Assembly: GCF_000161935.1 (NCBI RefSeq)
Contig: NZ_GG698803.1
Coordinates: 25,076 to 82,867, forward strand
Direction of reading: 5' to 3'
From: Limosilactobacillus coleohominis 101-4-CHN
Lineage (GTDB): Bacteria; Bacillota; Bacilli; Lactobacillales; Lactobacillaceae
Length of the DNA: 57,792 nucleotides
In this document: in pieces, positions 9,498 through 18,033 of the stretch
Numbering within the stretch: the first letter of the stretch is position 1
Layout: each line of letters opens with the position of its first letter
Notes under the pieces: generated by a model
The model's input: the letters and a program-made list of their open reading frames with translations, nothing else
What the model was told of the DNA's origin: nothing
Databases searched by the model: none
Position numbers and translations under genes: made by a program

Positions 9498-10748
9498 ATG
9501 GATATTTTAGAAGATTTGAAGTGGCGAGGCGCCATTAATCAATGTACAGACTTAGATGGATTACGTGAATTATTAAAGACAAAGAAGATTTCACTTTATT
9601 GCGGAACCGATCCAACAGGTGACTCTCTCCATATTGGACATTTAATTCCATTTATTATGTTGAAGCGATTTCAACTTGCAGGCCATCATCCATACATCCT
9701 CATTGGTGGTGGGACAGGTTTTATTGGTGATCCTTCTGGACGTAAGACAGAACGTCAATTACAAACTTCTGATCAGGTTCAACACAATAAAGAAGCTCTT
9801 ACAAAGCAGATGATAAAACTGTTTGGAACGGAGAACTTTAAGATTGTTGATAACTATGATTGGTTGAGCAAGATTAGCTTATTAGACTTTCTACGTGATT
9901 ATGGTAAGTCGTTCAATGTTAACACGATGTTATCAAAAGAAGCTGTTGCTAGTCGTTTGAAGAATGGAATTTCATTTACTGAATTTAGTTACCAAATTTT
10001 ACAGTCGGTCGACTTTTTATACCTGAATAACACTGAAGATATCCAATTACAAATTGGTGGTGCTGATCAGTGGGGTAACTTGACCAACGGGGTCGACTTA
10101 ATCCATAGCAAAAAGCCAAATGAAAAAGCATTCGGCTTAACAATTCCTCTTATGTTGAAAGCTGATGGTACTAAGTTTGGTAAGACCGCAGGTGGAGCAG
10201 TATGGTTAGATGCTAAAAAGACATCACCATTTGAGTTCTACCAGTTCTGGCTCAATCAAGATGATCGTGATGTTGTAAAGTACTTGAAGTACTTTACTTT
10301 CCTGAGCCACGAAGAGATTGATGACTTGGCTGAAAAAGTTAAGACAGAACCGCAAAAACGGGAAGCGCAGCGTCGGTTAGCTGAAGAAGTTACGAAGTTT
10401 GTTCATGGTGAAGAAGCCATGAAACAAGCTGAAAAGATGTCCAATATTTTATTTAAGGGTGACATCCAAGACTTATCAGTTGAAGAACTTAAGCAAGCCT
10501 TTGAAAAGGTTCCATCAGTGGAAATTAGTTCTAAACCAGTTAATGTAATTGATTGGTTAGTACAAATTGAAATCGAGCCGTCGAAGCGTCAGGCTCGTGA
10601 AGATGTTAATAATGGTGCAATAACGATCAATGGTCAAAAGATTAGTGACGAAAGTTTCGTTGTAGATCCAAGCACTAATTTTGATGGTCAATACGTTGTT
10701 GCAAGAAAAGGGAAGCGAAATTACTTCCTAGCAAAAGTTACTAAGTAA
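9498..10748 (+). CDS. tyrS: Tyrosyl-tRNA synthetase, cluster 1
   Basis: 416 residues, a normal bacterial TyrRS length. The class I signature is H-I-G-H at about residues 47-50, and the KMSKS-type loop reads K-F-G-K-T near 230. G-G-A-D-Q-W-G-N-L-T near 190 is the tyrosine and tRNA-site segment. The C-terminal S4-like domain contains Q-A-R-E-D-V-N-N-G-A. It charges tRNA-Tyr with tyrosine. TyrS genes are known companions of tyrosine decarboxylase loci and are thought to sense or safeguard tyrosine supply. Here it is the last gene of the operon, and its stop codon forms the first bases of a conserved RNA element. Confidence 0.95.
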   Translation: MDILEDLKWRGAINQCTDLDGLRELLKTKKISLYCGTDPTGDSLHIGHLIPFIMLKRFQLAGHHPYILIGGGTGFIGDPSGRKTERQLQTSDQVQHNKEALTKQMIKLFGTENFKIVDNYDWLSKISLLDFLRDYGKSFNVNTMLSKEAVASRLKNGISFTEFSYQILQSVDFLYLNNTEDIQLQIGGADQWGNLTNGVDLIHSKKPNEKAFGLTIPLMLKADGTKFGKTAGGAVWLDAKKTSPFEFYQFWLNQDDRDVVKYLKYFTFLSHEEIDDLAEKVKTEPQKREAQRRLAEEVTKFVHGEEAMKQAEKMSNILFKGDIQDLSVEELKQAFEKVPSVEISSKPVNVIDWLVQIEIEPSKRQAREDVNNGAITINGQKISDESFVVDPSTNFDGQYVVARKGKRNYFLAKVTK

Positions 10749-10945
10749 ATATTCTTTTCATAGCGGGCGGGATTAGATATGTAGATATGTTGATTATTCG
10801 CAACTGTTTCAATTGTTGGAACTATCCATCTCCTACGGGAAACAGGGATCTAACTACCTTTTCGGAAATTTTGTAAGAGCGCAATGAACAATTTTTCCAT
10901 ATTTAATCGTTAAAAAAGCGAATATATAGGGTGAATAGAATATTT
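10747..10945 (+). promoter_or_regulatory. Conserved structured RNA element, copy 1 (candidate riboswitch)
   Basis: A ~199-base stretch opens at the tyrS1 stop codon and is repeated after tyrS2. A closing helix is formed by AAATATTC (10747) and GAATATTT (10938-10945), perfect in both copies. Inside are GTTGAT with ATCTAAC (one bulge), CTGTTTC with GAAACAG, and TGGA with TCCA, enclosing the conserved single strand TCTCCTACG. TTTAA-TCG-TTAAA forms a small hairpin near the 3' end. A terminator follows at once and then a permease gene, the layout of a transcription-terminating riboswitch. It lacks the T-box sequence, and I could not match it to the lysine, cobalamin, M-box, TPP or FMN consensus. 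Confidence 0.6.
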
Positions 10946-10985
10946 AGAGCTCAGTATGAAGATACTTCGTACTGGGCTTTTTTTA
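10946..10985 (+). terminator. Terminator closing RNA element copy 1
   Basis: AGCTCAGTA pairs with TACTGGGCT (one wobble) and is followed by at least seven T. It lies only 18 bases before the permease ATG, so it would control that gene. Confidence 0.8.
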
Positions 10986-11002
10986 TAGAATGGAGAATAT
11001 CA

Positions 11003-12292
11003 ATGAGTAAAAAATTATCATTCTGGTCAATTTATTTCTTAGGAATGAATTCAATTATTGGTTCGGGAACTTTCCTACTGCCGCAAACTATATATAAGGA
11101 TATGGGAGTTTTAGGGATTTTAGTATTAGTAACATCAGCTTTGTCTATGGGATTGATAGTGACCTGCTATGCAAGATTAGCAGGAAAGTTTGATGAATCT
11201 GGTGGCTCATGGGTGTATTCATACCACGCATTTGGCAAATTTGCTGGCTTTCAGGTTGGAATGTTTACCTACGTGCTAGGGTGTTGTGGAACTGCTTGCG
11301 AAATAGTGGCGTTTATGACGACCTTAAAAAGCTATAACCCAATTTTTGGTAATTCAGGAGTCAAATTAACGATTATCTCTGCCATTATTTTGCTGTTTTT
11401 AGTTGTTAACTATTTTGGTAATTATTTTGTTAAGATCTTTGATAATATTTCATCAGCCACTAAAGTGTTTGTAGTTATTTTCTTTATAATTGTTGGATTA
11501 TTTTTTATTCAAAAAGACAACTTTGAACCGATTATTCCTAATTATGTTGGAAATAGCGTAAGAGGTTTTTCTAATCACTTTAGTGAGGCATTTTCAGTAA
11601 CATTTTATATGTTTGGTGGCTTTTCTTTATTACCGGTGGCCGCACGAAAAATGGTAAATTCAAAGAAAAATCTTCCCCGAGTATTAACCGTTATAATGTT
11701 AAGTTTGATTTGCTTGTATTCCTTAGTAATGGTTGTTTGCATTGGAATATTAGGAAGAAAATTGGTATCTAGTCATGTTCCTGTCGCCGATGCATTATTA
11801 CTAACTGTTGGGAAATGGGGATATTTATTAATAATCGTATGCATGTTAGTTGGGATGATTGGGGCTGCTTTTGCTCAATCGTATGATGCAACTATGCTGC
11901 CTGCTTCATTATCTCTAGAACACCATATGCTTCCAAAATGGATTGGTAAGAAAAACCGTTTCGATGCACCAATAGTGTCAATGATAATTACCTATGTAAT
12001 AATTTTTATGTTAACGACACAATCCTACCTATTCTTAGTTTCATTAGTGGTATTAGCCTCCTTTATCCAATATTTACCTTCTATTCTTTCAGTAATTAAA
12101 TTAGAGTACCAAAAACAATTTGGAAACCGTACCAAAGCTATAATGGGATATGTAATTCCAGGACTTGCATTAATAGTATCGATGTATTTGATCATTAGTT
12201 TTTCACGTCCCGCACTAATTATCGGGTTTATAGTAATCATTGTTAATACAATCCTATATTGTTTTTTGAGAAGACGTTTGTCCATGAAGTAG
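11003..12292 (+). CDS. Amino-acid permease (APC superfamily)
   Basis: 430-residue class membrane protein (429 residues plus stop), with about twelve hydrophobic segments. The start is the ATG at 11003, preceded by TGGAGAA; a GTG in frame at 10931 is rejected because the terminator lies inside that extension. The first helix has G-M-N-S-I-I-G-S-G-T-F-L, the unwound substrate-binding pattern of APC carriers. It is not closely similar to tyrP next door. Placed between two aromatic decarboxylase clusters, it may bring in an aromatic amino acid or exchange it for an amine. Substrate assignment from sequence alone is not possible. It is likely controlled by the RNA element directly upstream. Confidence 0.8.
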   Translation: MSKKLSFWSIYFLGMNSIIGSGTFLLPQTIYKDMGVLGILVLVTSALSMGLIVTCYARLAGKFDESGGSWVYSYHAFGKFAGFQVGMFTYVLGCCGTACEIVAFMTTLKSYNPIFGNSGVKLTIISAIILLFLVVNYFGNYFVKIFDNISSATKVFVVIFFIIVGLFFIQKDNFEPIIPNYVGNSVRGFSNHFSEAFSVTFYMFGGFSLLPVAARKMVNSKKNLPRVLTVIMLSLICLYSLVMVVCIGILGRKLVSSHVPVADALLLTVGKWGYLLIIVCMLVGMIGAAFAQSYDATMLPASLSLEHHMLPKWIGKKNRFDAPIVSMIITYVIIFMLTTQSYLFLVSLVVLASFIQYLPSILSVIKLEYQKQFGNRTKAIMGYVIPGLALIVSMYLIISFSRPALIIGFIVIIVNTILYCFLRRRLSMK

Positions 12293-12320
12293 ATTAAGAT
12301 AGTATTTATTTGAGCAAATT

Positions 12321-12358
12321 AAAACCACTTTCTAAGCTTTTGCTTGGAAAGTGGTTTT
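12321..12358. terminator. Bidirectional terminator between permease and trpS
   Basis: AAAACCACTTTC pairs with GAAAGTGGTTTT and the stem continues with AAGC/GCTT. Both genes converge on it. Confidence 0.85.
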
Positions 12359-12394
12359 GTGTTTATCCAAAATTGAAACTTTTTATGAGACTAA

Positions 12395-13411
12395 CTATTT
12401 GAAATAATTTATACCCATTGCAGATTTTACTTCTTCCAATGTTTGATTTGCAATGATGTTAGCGTTTTCGCATCCTTTATGTAACATATCATAAACAGAA
12501 GCAATATCTTTGGCATACATACTTCTACGTTTTCTAATTGGAGCTAATTCTTCATTTAAAATGTGGAATAAATATCTTTTGATTGTCACATCACCTAATC
12601 CACCATGTTGGTATTGTTCTTTTAGTTCGCGAACTTTATCTTTATTTTTATCAAAAATATCAAGGTAGGTAAATACGATATTACCTTCGACCTTACCAGG
12701 ATCTCCGACATGAATATGATTAGGATCGGTATAGATAGACATAACTTTTTTCTTCAGAGTATCTTCATCATCAGATAAATAAATAGTATTTCCTAGTGAT
12801 TTACTCATCTTAGCATTACCATCCAAACCAGGGATACGTCCTTGGCCTTTAGGAGGGAAGACCCCTTCTGGCTCCACTAGTACATTTCCATATGTTGAAT
12901 TAAATGAATGGATGATTTCCCGAGCTTGTTCCAACATCGGTTCTTGATCATCACCTACAGGAATTAAGCTTGCCTTAAAGGCTGCAATATCAGCTGTTTG
13001 GCTAACCGGATATGTCAAGAATCCAGCAGGAATAGATCTATCAAAATGTTTTTGCTGAATTTCAGATTTAACAGTCGGATTACGCTCCAATCGAGAAACA
13101 GTTACTAAGTTTAGAAAATACATATTTAACTCAGAAAGAGCCGGAATTTGCGATTGAACATAAAGTGTGGTTTTTTCTGGATTTAAACCTACGCCAAGAT
13201 AGTCTAAAGCTACTTGAGCTAGACTGTCCTGAATTTTTTTCGGATTTTTTGCATTATCGGTTAAAGCTTGTTGATCAGCAATCATCACAAACATTTGATA
13301 TTTATCACTATTTTGCATTTTTACTCTATTTTTTAATGATCCAACATAGTGGCCAATGTGAAGTTTGCCAGTAGGACGATCGCCAGTTAAAACTATTTTT
13401 TTATTATTCAT
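12395..13411 (-). CDS. trpS: Tryptophanyl-tRNA synthetase
   Basis: 338 residues from the ATG at 13411, which has TTGGAGG upstream on the minus strand. Frames extending to 13507 run through the T-box terminator and are not translated. The class I signatures are K-L-H-I-G-H near residue 14 and K-M-S-K-S near 198. It charges tRNA-Trp. The gene lies alone on the minus strand between two tyrosine-decarboxylase-type clusters. It is controlled by a T-box leader with a TGG specifier, so it is expressed when uncharged tRNA-Trp builds up. Whether this is the only trpS of the genome cannot be seen here. Confidence 0.95.
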   Translation of the reverse strand: MNNKKIVLTGDRPTGKLHIGHYVGSLKNRVKMQNSDKYQMFVMIADQQALTDNAKNPKKIQDSLAQVALDYLGVGLNPEKTTLYVQSQIPALSELNMYFLNLVTVSRLERNPTVKSEIQQKHFDRSIPAGFLTYPVSQTADIAAFKASLIPVGDDQEPMLEQAREIIHSFNSTYGNVLVEPEGVFPPKGQGRIPGLDGNAKMSKSLGNTIYLSDDEDTLKKKVMSIYTDPNHIHVGDPGKVEGNIVFTYLDIFDKNKDKVRELKEQYQHGGLGDVTIKRYLFHILNEELAPIRKRRSMYAKDIASVYDMLHKGCENANIIANQTLEEVKSAMGINYFK

Positions 13412-13426
13412 GATTAATGCCTCCAA

Positions 13427-13617
13427 ATAAAAAATCCTACTCCCTAAAAAAGAAATAGGACGAGTTACCGTGGTGCCACCTAAATTACAGAAAAATCTGT
13501 CACTCAATACATGTATTTAGCTATTTTAGCAGATAGATCCACTTCGTTCATTTTCTCAATTTCAGCCAATAAGAGATTCTCTGTATAATGAACTACTTTG
13601 CTCTGTCTGAATTTAGC
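13427..13617 (-). promoter_or_regulatory. T-box riboswitch of trpS (Trp specifier)
   Basis: On the minus strand the leader contains the T-box sequence GGTGGCACCACGGTAACTCG (13480-13461), which pairs with the tRNA acceptor end. It is followed by a terminator stem (TCCTAT...ATAGGA type with a T run) at about 13460-13427. Upstream in the Stem I region, GAACGAAG is followed by TGG at 13541-13539, the tryptophan specifier, which agrees with the gene it precedes. Uncharged tRNA-Trp should favour the antiterminator and allow trpS transcription. Confidence 0.93.
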
Positions 13618-13620
13618 TAC

Positions 13621-13649
13621 ACTTTATCCAATAACTAAAATTATGTCAA
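13621..13649 (-). promoter_or_regulatory. trpS promoter
   Basis: On the minus strand TTGACA (13649-13644) and TAAAGT (13626-13621) are separated by 17 bases, just upstream of the T-box leader. Confidence 0.75.
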
Positions 13650-13786
13650 CCATAAAAAATATTTTTAACAAACGATATTAATAAATCTGTTGAATCATTA
13701 TTGACAAAGAAATAACAATAACGATGATTGAAAATTTTAATAATTTTTTCTTTATTCAAGTAAAACCATTGTCTTAAATGCGCTGT

Positions 13787-13826
13787 ATTGCAATGTTGAC
13801 AAAAAAAAAAAGTTATATCATTATAG
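13787..13826 (+). promoter_or_regulatory. tdc2 promoter
   Basis: TTGACA at 13796-13801 is followed by an A run, then GTTATATCATTATAG, giving a -10 near 13820 (ATTATA, 18-base spacing). The block resembles the tdc1 promoter closely, including a CAAGTAAAAC stretch about 40 bases upstream. A small palindrome ATTGCAAT (13787-13794) sits just before the -35, where tdc1 has a different palindrome. The remainder of 13650-13786 is AT-rich without a supported gene. Confidence 0.55.
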
Positions 13827-13891
13827 ATGTTGATAGAGAAGAGCGCTTACATCTACACAACATAAACCCGATTATTGGAGGTTACTACGAA

Positions 13892-15766
13892 ATGAGTACC
13901 AAAAAGAACTACAAGAATATGGATTTATCTGCATATTTTATTGGACCACACGGTGAAAATGGTGATCTATTCAAAGAACTTGCTGCTAAATTGACCGATG
14001 ATCATATTGGTTGGCGCAAAAATTACAATGCAGGTGATGAAGATTCAATTAGTGAAGATGAAAAAGCGACTCCTGAATTTAATAATGCCGTTGTAAATAT
14101 GAAGGATGTATTAAACGAATTATCACGTAAGTTACGTGACGGTTCTATTCCTTGGGACACAGCAGGCCGTTACCTTTCACAAATGGATAATGAAACCTTA
14201 ATGCCTTCTATCTTAGCATACAATTTTGCGATGCTTTGGAATGGTAATGGTGTTGCTTGGGCTGGTAGTCCTGCATCAACTTTGATGGAACAAGAAGTAG
14301 GTCACCAATTAGCTGAAATGCATGGATATGATAAGAACGGTTGGGGATACGTTGCGACTGATGGTTCAATTGCCAATGTTAGTGCTTTATGGATGGCTCG
14401 TAATGTTGCATCAATTCCTTTGGCCATTAAGGAAGTCTGCCCTGAATTAGTTGAGGGTAAGACTGAATGGGAACTTCTTAACATGTCGGTTAAAGAAGAA
14501 TTGGATCTATTGGATCAAGCTGGTGACAAGAAGAACGAAGTTAAAGCTCATTCTGCACGTAGTGGTAAAAACTTACAGAAGCTTGGTAAATGGTTAGTAC
14601 CATCAACAATGCACTATTCTTGGCGGAAAGCTTGTGATATCACAGGGGTTGGTGAAGATAACTTAGTTGTTCTACCTGTTGATGACCATTACCGGATTGA
14701 TATAGATAAGTTGGATAAGATTATTGCAGAAAATGTTGAAAAGCATATTCCAATTTTAGGGGTTGTTGCTGTAGTTGGTACAACCGAAGAAGGCCAAATT
14801 GACCATGTGGATAAGATTGTTGAAATGCGCAATAAGTGGATTAAGAAGGGCGTAAACTTCTATATTCATGTTGATGCTGCATACGGTGGTTATGGTCGAA
14901 CAGTTTACTTAGATGAAGATAACAACTTTATTCCATATGACAAACTCGAAACTAAATTTAAGGAATATGGAATCTTTACTGAAAATAACCAGTTCTTGAA
15001 GAAGAATGTTTATGATGCATATAAAGCAATGGGTGAAGCTGACTCTGTAACGGATGACCCTCACAAGATGGGGTATGTTCCATATGATGCTGGTGGTTTA
15101 ACGATTAAGGATACTCGTTTAAAGGATACTTTGACATACTATGCACCATATGCATTCCAAGAAGGGATCGCTGTTCCAGCATCAATTGGTCAGTTTACAC
15201 TGGAAGGCTCTAAGTCAGTTGGATCAGCCGCAGCTGTTTGGGCTGCTAATAAGATTCTTCCATTAAACATTAGTGGTTATGGTCGATTAGTTGCTCGGAC
15301 TTTATACGGTGCCCGTCGAATTCATGATCTTTTTGATGGTCAGAAGTTCGAAGTTGATGGTCACACAATTGTATCGCACGTTGTTTATGATCCAGACTTT
15401 AACATGGTTGACTGGGTATACAAAGAAGAAGGTAATGACAGTCTTAAAGCCATGAATGATTTAACTCAAGCAGTTATGGAATACACCACTACTGCTAAGG
15501 GCGGCAAGCTTTATAACATGGATATTCAATTATCTGATACGAGCTTTGAACCTGATAATTATGGAGATGCTCCAGTTAAATTTATTGAAAGTCTTGGTAT
15601 GACTGCAGATGAATATCATAAATTAGGTAAATTAGAGGTTCTTCGTTCCTCATGCATGTCTCCATGGATGTATGACGAAGACTCGGTTGAATATTGGTCA
15701 AAAGAAATTACGGCAGCAATTCAAGATAAGCTTGAAAAGGTCGCAAGGAATGAAAACATTCTCTAA
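13892..15766 (+). CDS. Second tyrosine-decarboxylase-family enzyme (aromatic amino acid decarboxylase)
   Basis: 624 residues from the ATG at 13892, with GGAGG twelve bases before; the frame is open upstream to 13778 but crosses the promoter. It is a clear paralog of Tdc1. The PLP lysine in D-P-H-K-M-G is at residue 392, H-Y-S-W holds the ring-stacking histidine, and H-V-D-A-A-Y-G-G is intact. Positions near the active site differ: S-Q-M-D-N-E replaces G-H-M-N-S-E, A-W-A-G-S-P-A-S-T replaces A-Y-E-S-S-P-G-T-S, and G-D-A-P replaces G-N-S-P near the C terminus. It is likely catalytically active but with changed substrate preference (phenylalanine, tryptophan, DOPA or another amine precursor). 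That part is inference. Confidence 0.85.
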   Translation: MSTKKNYKNMDLSAYFIGPHGENGDLFKELAAKLTDDHIGWRKNYNAGDEDSISEDEKATPEFNNAVVNMKDVLNELSRKLRDGSIPWDTAGRYLSQMDNETLMPSILAYNFAMLWNGNGVAWAGSPASTLMEQEVGHQLAEMHGYDKNGWGYVATDGSIANVSALWMARNVASIPLAIKEVCPELVEGKTEWELLNMSVKEELDLLDQAGDKKNEVKAHSARSGKNLQKLGKWLVPSTMHYSWRKACDITGVGEDNLVVLPVDDHYRIDIDKLDKIIAENVEKHIPILGVVAVVGTTEEGQIDHVDKIVEMRNKWIKKGVNFYIHVDAAYGGYGRTVYLDEDNNFIPYDKLETKFKEYGIFTENNQFLKKNVYDAYKAMGEADSVTDDPHKMGYVPYDAGGLTIKDTRLKDTLTYYAPYAFQEGIAVPASIGQFTLEGSKSVGSAAAVWAANKILPLNISGYGRLVARTLYGARRIHDLFDGQKFEVDGHTIVSHVVYDPDFNMVDWVYKEEGNDSLKAMNDLTQAVMEYTTTAKGGKLYNMDIQLSDTSFEPDNYGDAPVKFIESLGMTADEYHKLGKLEVLRSSCMSPWMYDEDSVEYWSKEITAAIQDKLEKVARNENIL

Positions 15767-15797
15767 TTCAATATGTGAGCTAGAAACTCATTTTGAG

Positions 15798-15832
15798 AAA
15801 GCTCAGGCAGTCATTACTTGGGCTTTCTTTTT
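15798..15832 (+). terminator. Hairpin between tdc2 and DUF554 gene
   Basis: AAAGCTCA pairs with TTGGGCTTT and is followed by CTTTTT. It has the same sequence theme and place as the hairpin after tdc1, and probably lets part of transcription through. Confidence 0.65.
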
Positions 15833-15870
15833 AGCAATTGTTCAATTAATAAAAGGTTGGCGAAATAATA

Positions 15871-16563
15871 ATGTTAGTAAGTTTAACGGGTACAATTACT
15901 GATGCAGTAGGAGTTGTTATTGCATCAATTCTTGGTAGCTTCATTGGAAAGCATATGAGTGACAGATACAAAGGAATTTTAATTGCAATGCTAGGTTTTA
16001 TCGCTTTAGCTGTTGGAATTGAGAGTTTCTGTAGTTATATGCCCAAGTCTAAATATGCGGTGTTATTTATTATTGCAATGATTTTAGGGACCGTTTTAGG
16101 AACTTGGTGGAATCTTGACGGTAAAGTAAATAAGTTAGCTGGTAAAGGATCTGAAGGGTTAGCGCGTTCTATTGTTACAGAATGTACTCTTTCATGTTTA
16201 GGTGCTTTACCGATTGTCGGTGCCATTATGGCTGCTACTAGTCACAATTTTACATTTTTATTTGTTAATGCATCATTAGACTTTGTAATGGTAATGATCT
16301 TAGCGGCTGCTGATGGTATTGGAATGATTGTGTGTGCTCCAATTATTTTTGTTTATCAATTTTTAATCATCCTTGTTGCAACATTTGCTCGTGACTGGTT
16401 AAGTACACCATTCATCACGGAAATTGCTATGTTAGGGGGATTAATGGTTGCTTCATCTGGATTGAGTTTAATGGGAATTAAGGATCTTAAGACAACTAAT
16501 CAAATGCCAGCACTCCTTGTTCCAATTGTCTTTTTTGCATGTAAAGCAATTTTCCATTTTTAA
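15871..16563 (+). CDS. DUF554 family membrane protein
   Basis: 230 residues with about six to seven membrane segments. It has the G-T-x-x-D-A-x-G-V-V-I-A-S-I-L-G-S-F-I-G start, a G-x-x-L-G-T-W-W segment near residue 71 and the T-P-F-I-T-E-I-A-M-L-G-G-L-M segment near the C terminus, typical of DUF554 (YdfK-type) proteins. No function is established for the family as far as I know. It takes the place that tyrP and nhaC hold in cluster 1, starting about 100 bases after tdc2 and ending 25 bases before tyrS2. A transport or ion-balance role with the second decarboxylase is therefore a reasonable guess. Start ATG 15871 has AAAGGTTGG upstream. Confidence 0.8.
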   Translation: MLVSLTGTITDAVGVVIASILGSFIGKHMSDRYKGILIAMLGFIALAVGIESFCSYMPKSKYAVLFIIAMILGTVLGTWWNLDGKVNKLAGKGSEGLARSIVTECTLSCLGALPIVGAIMAATSHNFTFLFVNASLDFVMVMILAAADGIGMIVCAPIIFVYQFLIILVATFARDWLSTPFITEIAMLGGLMVASSGLSLMGIKDLKTTNQMPALLVPIVFFACKAIFHF

Positions 16564-16588
16564 TGATTAATTAATAACTGGTGATTTT

Positions 16589-17839
16589 ATGGATATTTTA
16601 GAAGACTTAAAATGGCGTGGTGCCATTAATCAATGTACTGACTTGAATGGGCTACGTGAGTTATTAAATTCCAAAAAGATTTCTTTATATTGTGGGACTG
16701 ACCCAACAGGTGATTCACTCCACGTTGGACACCTGATTCCATTTATCATGTTAAAAAGATTCCAATTAGCTGGTCATCATCCATATATTCTTATTGGCGG
16801 TGGGACAGGATTTATTGGAGACCCATCTGGACGTAAAACAGAACGACAATTGCAAACTGCTACGCAAGTTCAACATAATAAAGAAGCTTTAACCAGGCAA
16901 ATGATTAAGCTATTTGGTACGGAAAATTTCAAAATTGTTGATAATTATGAGTGGCTTAGCAAAATCAGTTTATTGGATTTTCTTCGTGATTATGGGAAGT
17001 CATTTAATGTTAATACGATGTTATCCAAAGAAGCAGTTGCTAGTCGCTTGAAGAATGGAATTTCATTTACTGAATTTAGTTATCAAATTTTACAATCGGT
17101 TGACTTTTTATACCTTAATAATGTGGACCATATTCAATTACAAATTGGTGGTGCAGATCAATGGGGTAATTTGACCAACGGGGTTTACCTTATTCATAGT
17201 AAAAAGCCAAATGAAAAAGTATTTGGCTTAACAATTCCTCTCATGTTAAAAGCAGATGGTACTAAATTCGGTAAATCTGCTGGTGGAGCAGTATGGTTAG
17301 ATGCTAATAAAACATCACCGTTTGAGTTTTACCAATTCTGGTTTAATCAGGATGATCTAGATGTTGTGAAGTATCTGAAGTACTTTACTTTCCTTACTCA
17401 TCAGGAAATCGATGATTTAGCTGAAAAAGTGAAGTTAGAACCTCAAAAACGAGAAGCACAACGACGCCTAGCTGAAGAAGTTACGAAGTTTGTTCATGGT
17501 GAAAAAACTATGAAACAAGCAGAGAGAATTTCGAATCTTCTATTTAATGGAAACATTCAAGATCTTTCAGTTAGTGAGCTTAAACAGGCTTTTAAAAAGG
17601 TTCCTTCAGTTGAAATTAATCTAGATTCTGTTAATGTGATTGACTGGCTTGTTCAAACAGAAATTGAATCATCTAAACGACAGGCTCGGGAAGATGTTAA
17701 TAATGGTGCAATTATGATTAATGGTCAAAAAGTTAATGATGAAAATTATATTGTTGATCCAAAAAATCATTTTGAGGGTAAATATGTTGTAGCCAGAAAA
17801 GGTAAGCGTAATTACTTTCTTGCAAAAGTTGTGAGATAA
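16589..17839 (+). CDS. tyrS: Tyrosyl-tRNA synthetase, cluster 2
   Basis: 416 residues, the same length as TyrS1 and close to it throughout (my estimate is near 90 percent identical by eye). The HIGH motif is H-V-G-H here, the KMSKS-type loop reads K-F-G-K-S, and G-G-A-D-Q-W-G-N-L-T is unchanged. Differences include G-V-Y-L-I-H-S for G-V-D-L-I-H-S and W-F-N-Q-D-D-L-D for W-L-N-Q-D-D-R-D. The enzyme should be active on tRNA-Tyr. With its downstream RNA element it looks like part of a block duplication of the tdc-tyrS locus in which the middle genes were lost or replaced. Confidence 0.93.
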   Translation: MDILEDLKWRGAINQCTDLNGLRELLNSKKISLYCGTDPTGDSLHVGHLIPFIMLKRFQLAGHHPYILIGGGTGFIGDPSGRKTERQLQTATQVQHNKEALTRQMIKLFGTENFKIVDNYEWLSKISLLDFLRDYGKSFNVNTMLSKEAVASRLKNGISFTEFSYQILQSVDFLYLNNVDHIQLQIGGADQWGNLTNGVYLIHSKKPNEKVFGLTIPLMLKADGTKFGKSAGGAVWLDANKTSPFEFYQFWFNQDDLDVVKYLKYFTFLTHQEIDDLAEKVKLEPQKREAQRRLAEEVTKFVHGEKTMKQAERISNLLFNGNIQDLSVSELKQAFKKVPSVEINLDSVNVIDWLVQTEIESSKRQAREDVNNGAIMINGQKVNDENYIVDPKNHFEGKYVVARKGKRNYFLAKVVR

Positions 17840-18032
17840 ATATTCCTTTCATAGTGGGCGGGAACGATTGTTGATTATATTGATGATTTGCTTACTGTTT
17901 TATCTGTTGGAATAAATCCATCTCCTACGAGAAACAGGGATCTAACTACCTTTGGAAAATTTAAAAGAGCGCAATAAATAAATTTTCTGCAAATTAATCG
18001 TTAAAGCAAGTCATAGGGTGATCTGAATATTT
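17838..18032 (+). promoter_or_regulatory. Conserved structured RNA element, copy 2
   Basis: This 195-base stretch opens at the tyrS2 stop codon and matches copy 1 in long blocks: CATAGTGGGCGGGA, GTTGAT, CTGTTTT, TTGGAAT, CCATCTCCTACG, GAAACAGGGATCTAACTACC, AGAGCGCAAT, TTAATCGTTAAA and AGGGTGA. The closing helix AAATATTC (17838-17845) with GAATATTT (18025-18032) is again perfect. In the CTGTTT(C/T)-GAAACAG helix the changed base keeps a G-U pair. A terminator follows, but the next gene starts only ~165 bases later and belongs to a PTS. This copy may thus be an orphan whose regulated gene was lost, or act as a 3' end structure. Confidence 0.58.
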
Positions 18033-18033
18033 T

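Noticed and set aside
10747-10945. RNA element as a tyrosine T-box (TAC seen in the conserved loop)
   Set aside because: The invariant T-box antiterminator sequence is absent, while it is clear in the trpS leader of the same window.
10931-11002. Extended N terminus for the permease starting at a GTG
   Set aside because: The extension would be translated through the terminator hairpin; the ATG at 11003 has a good ribosome site.
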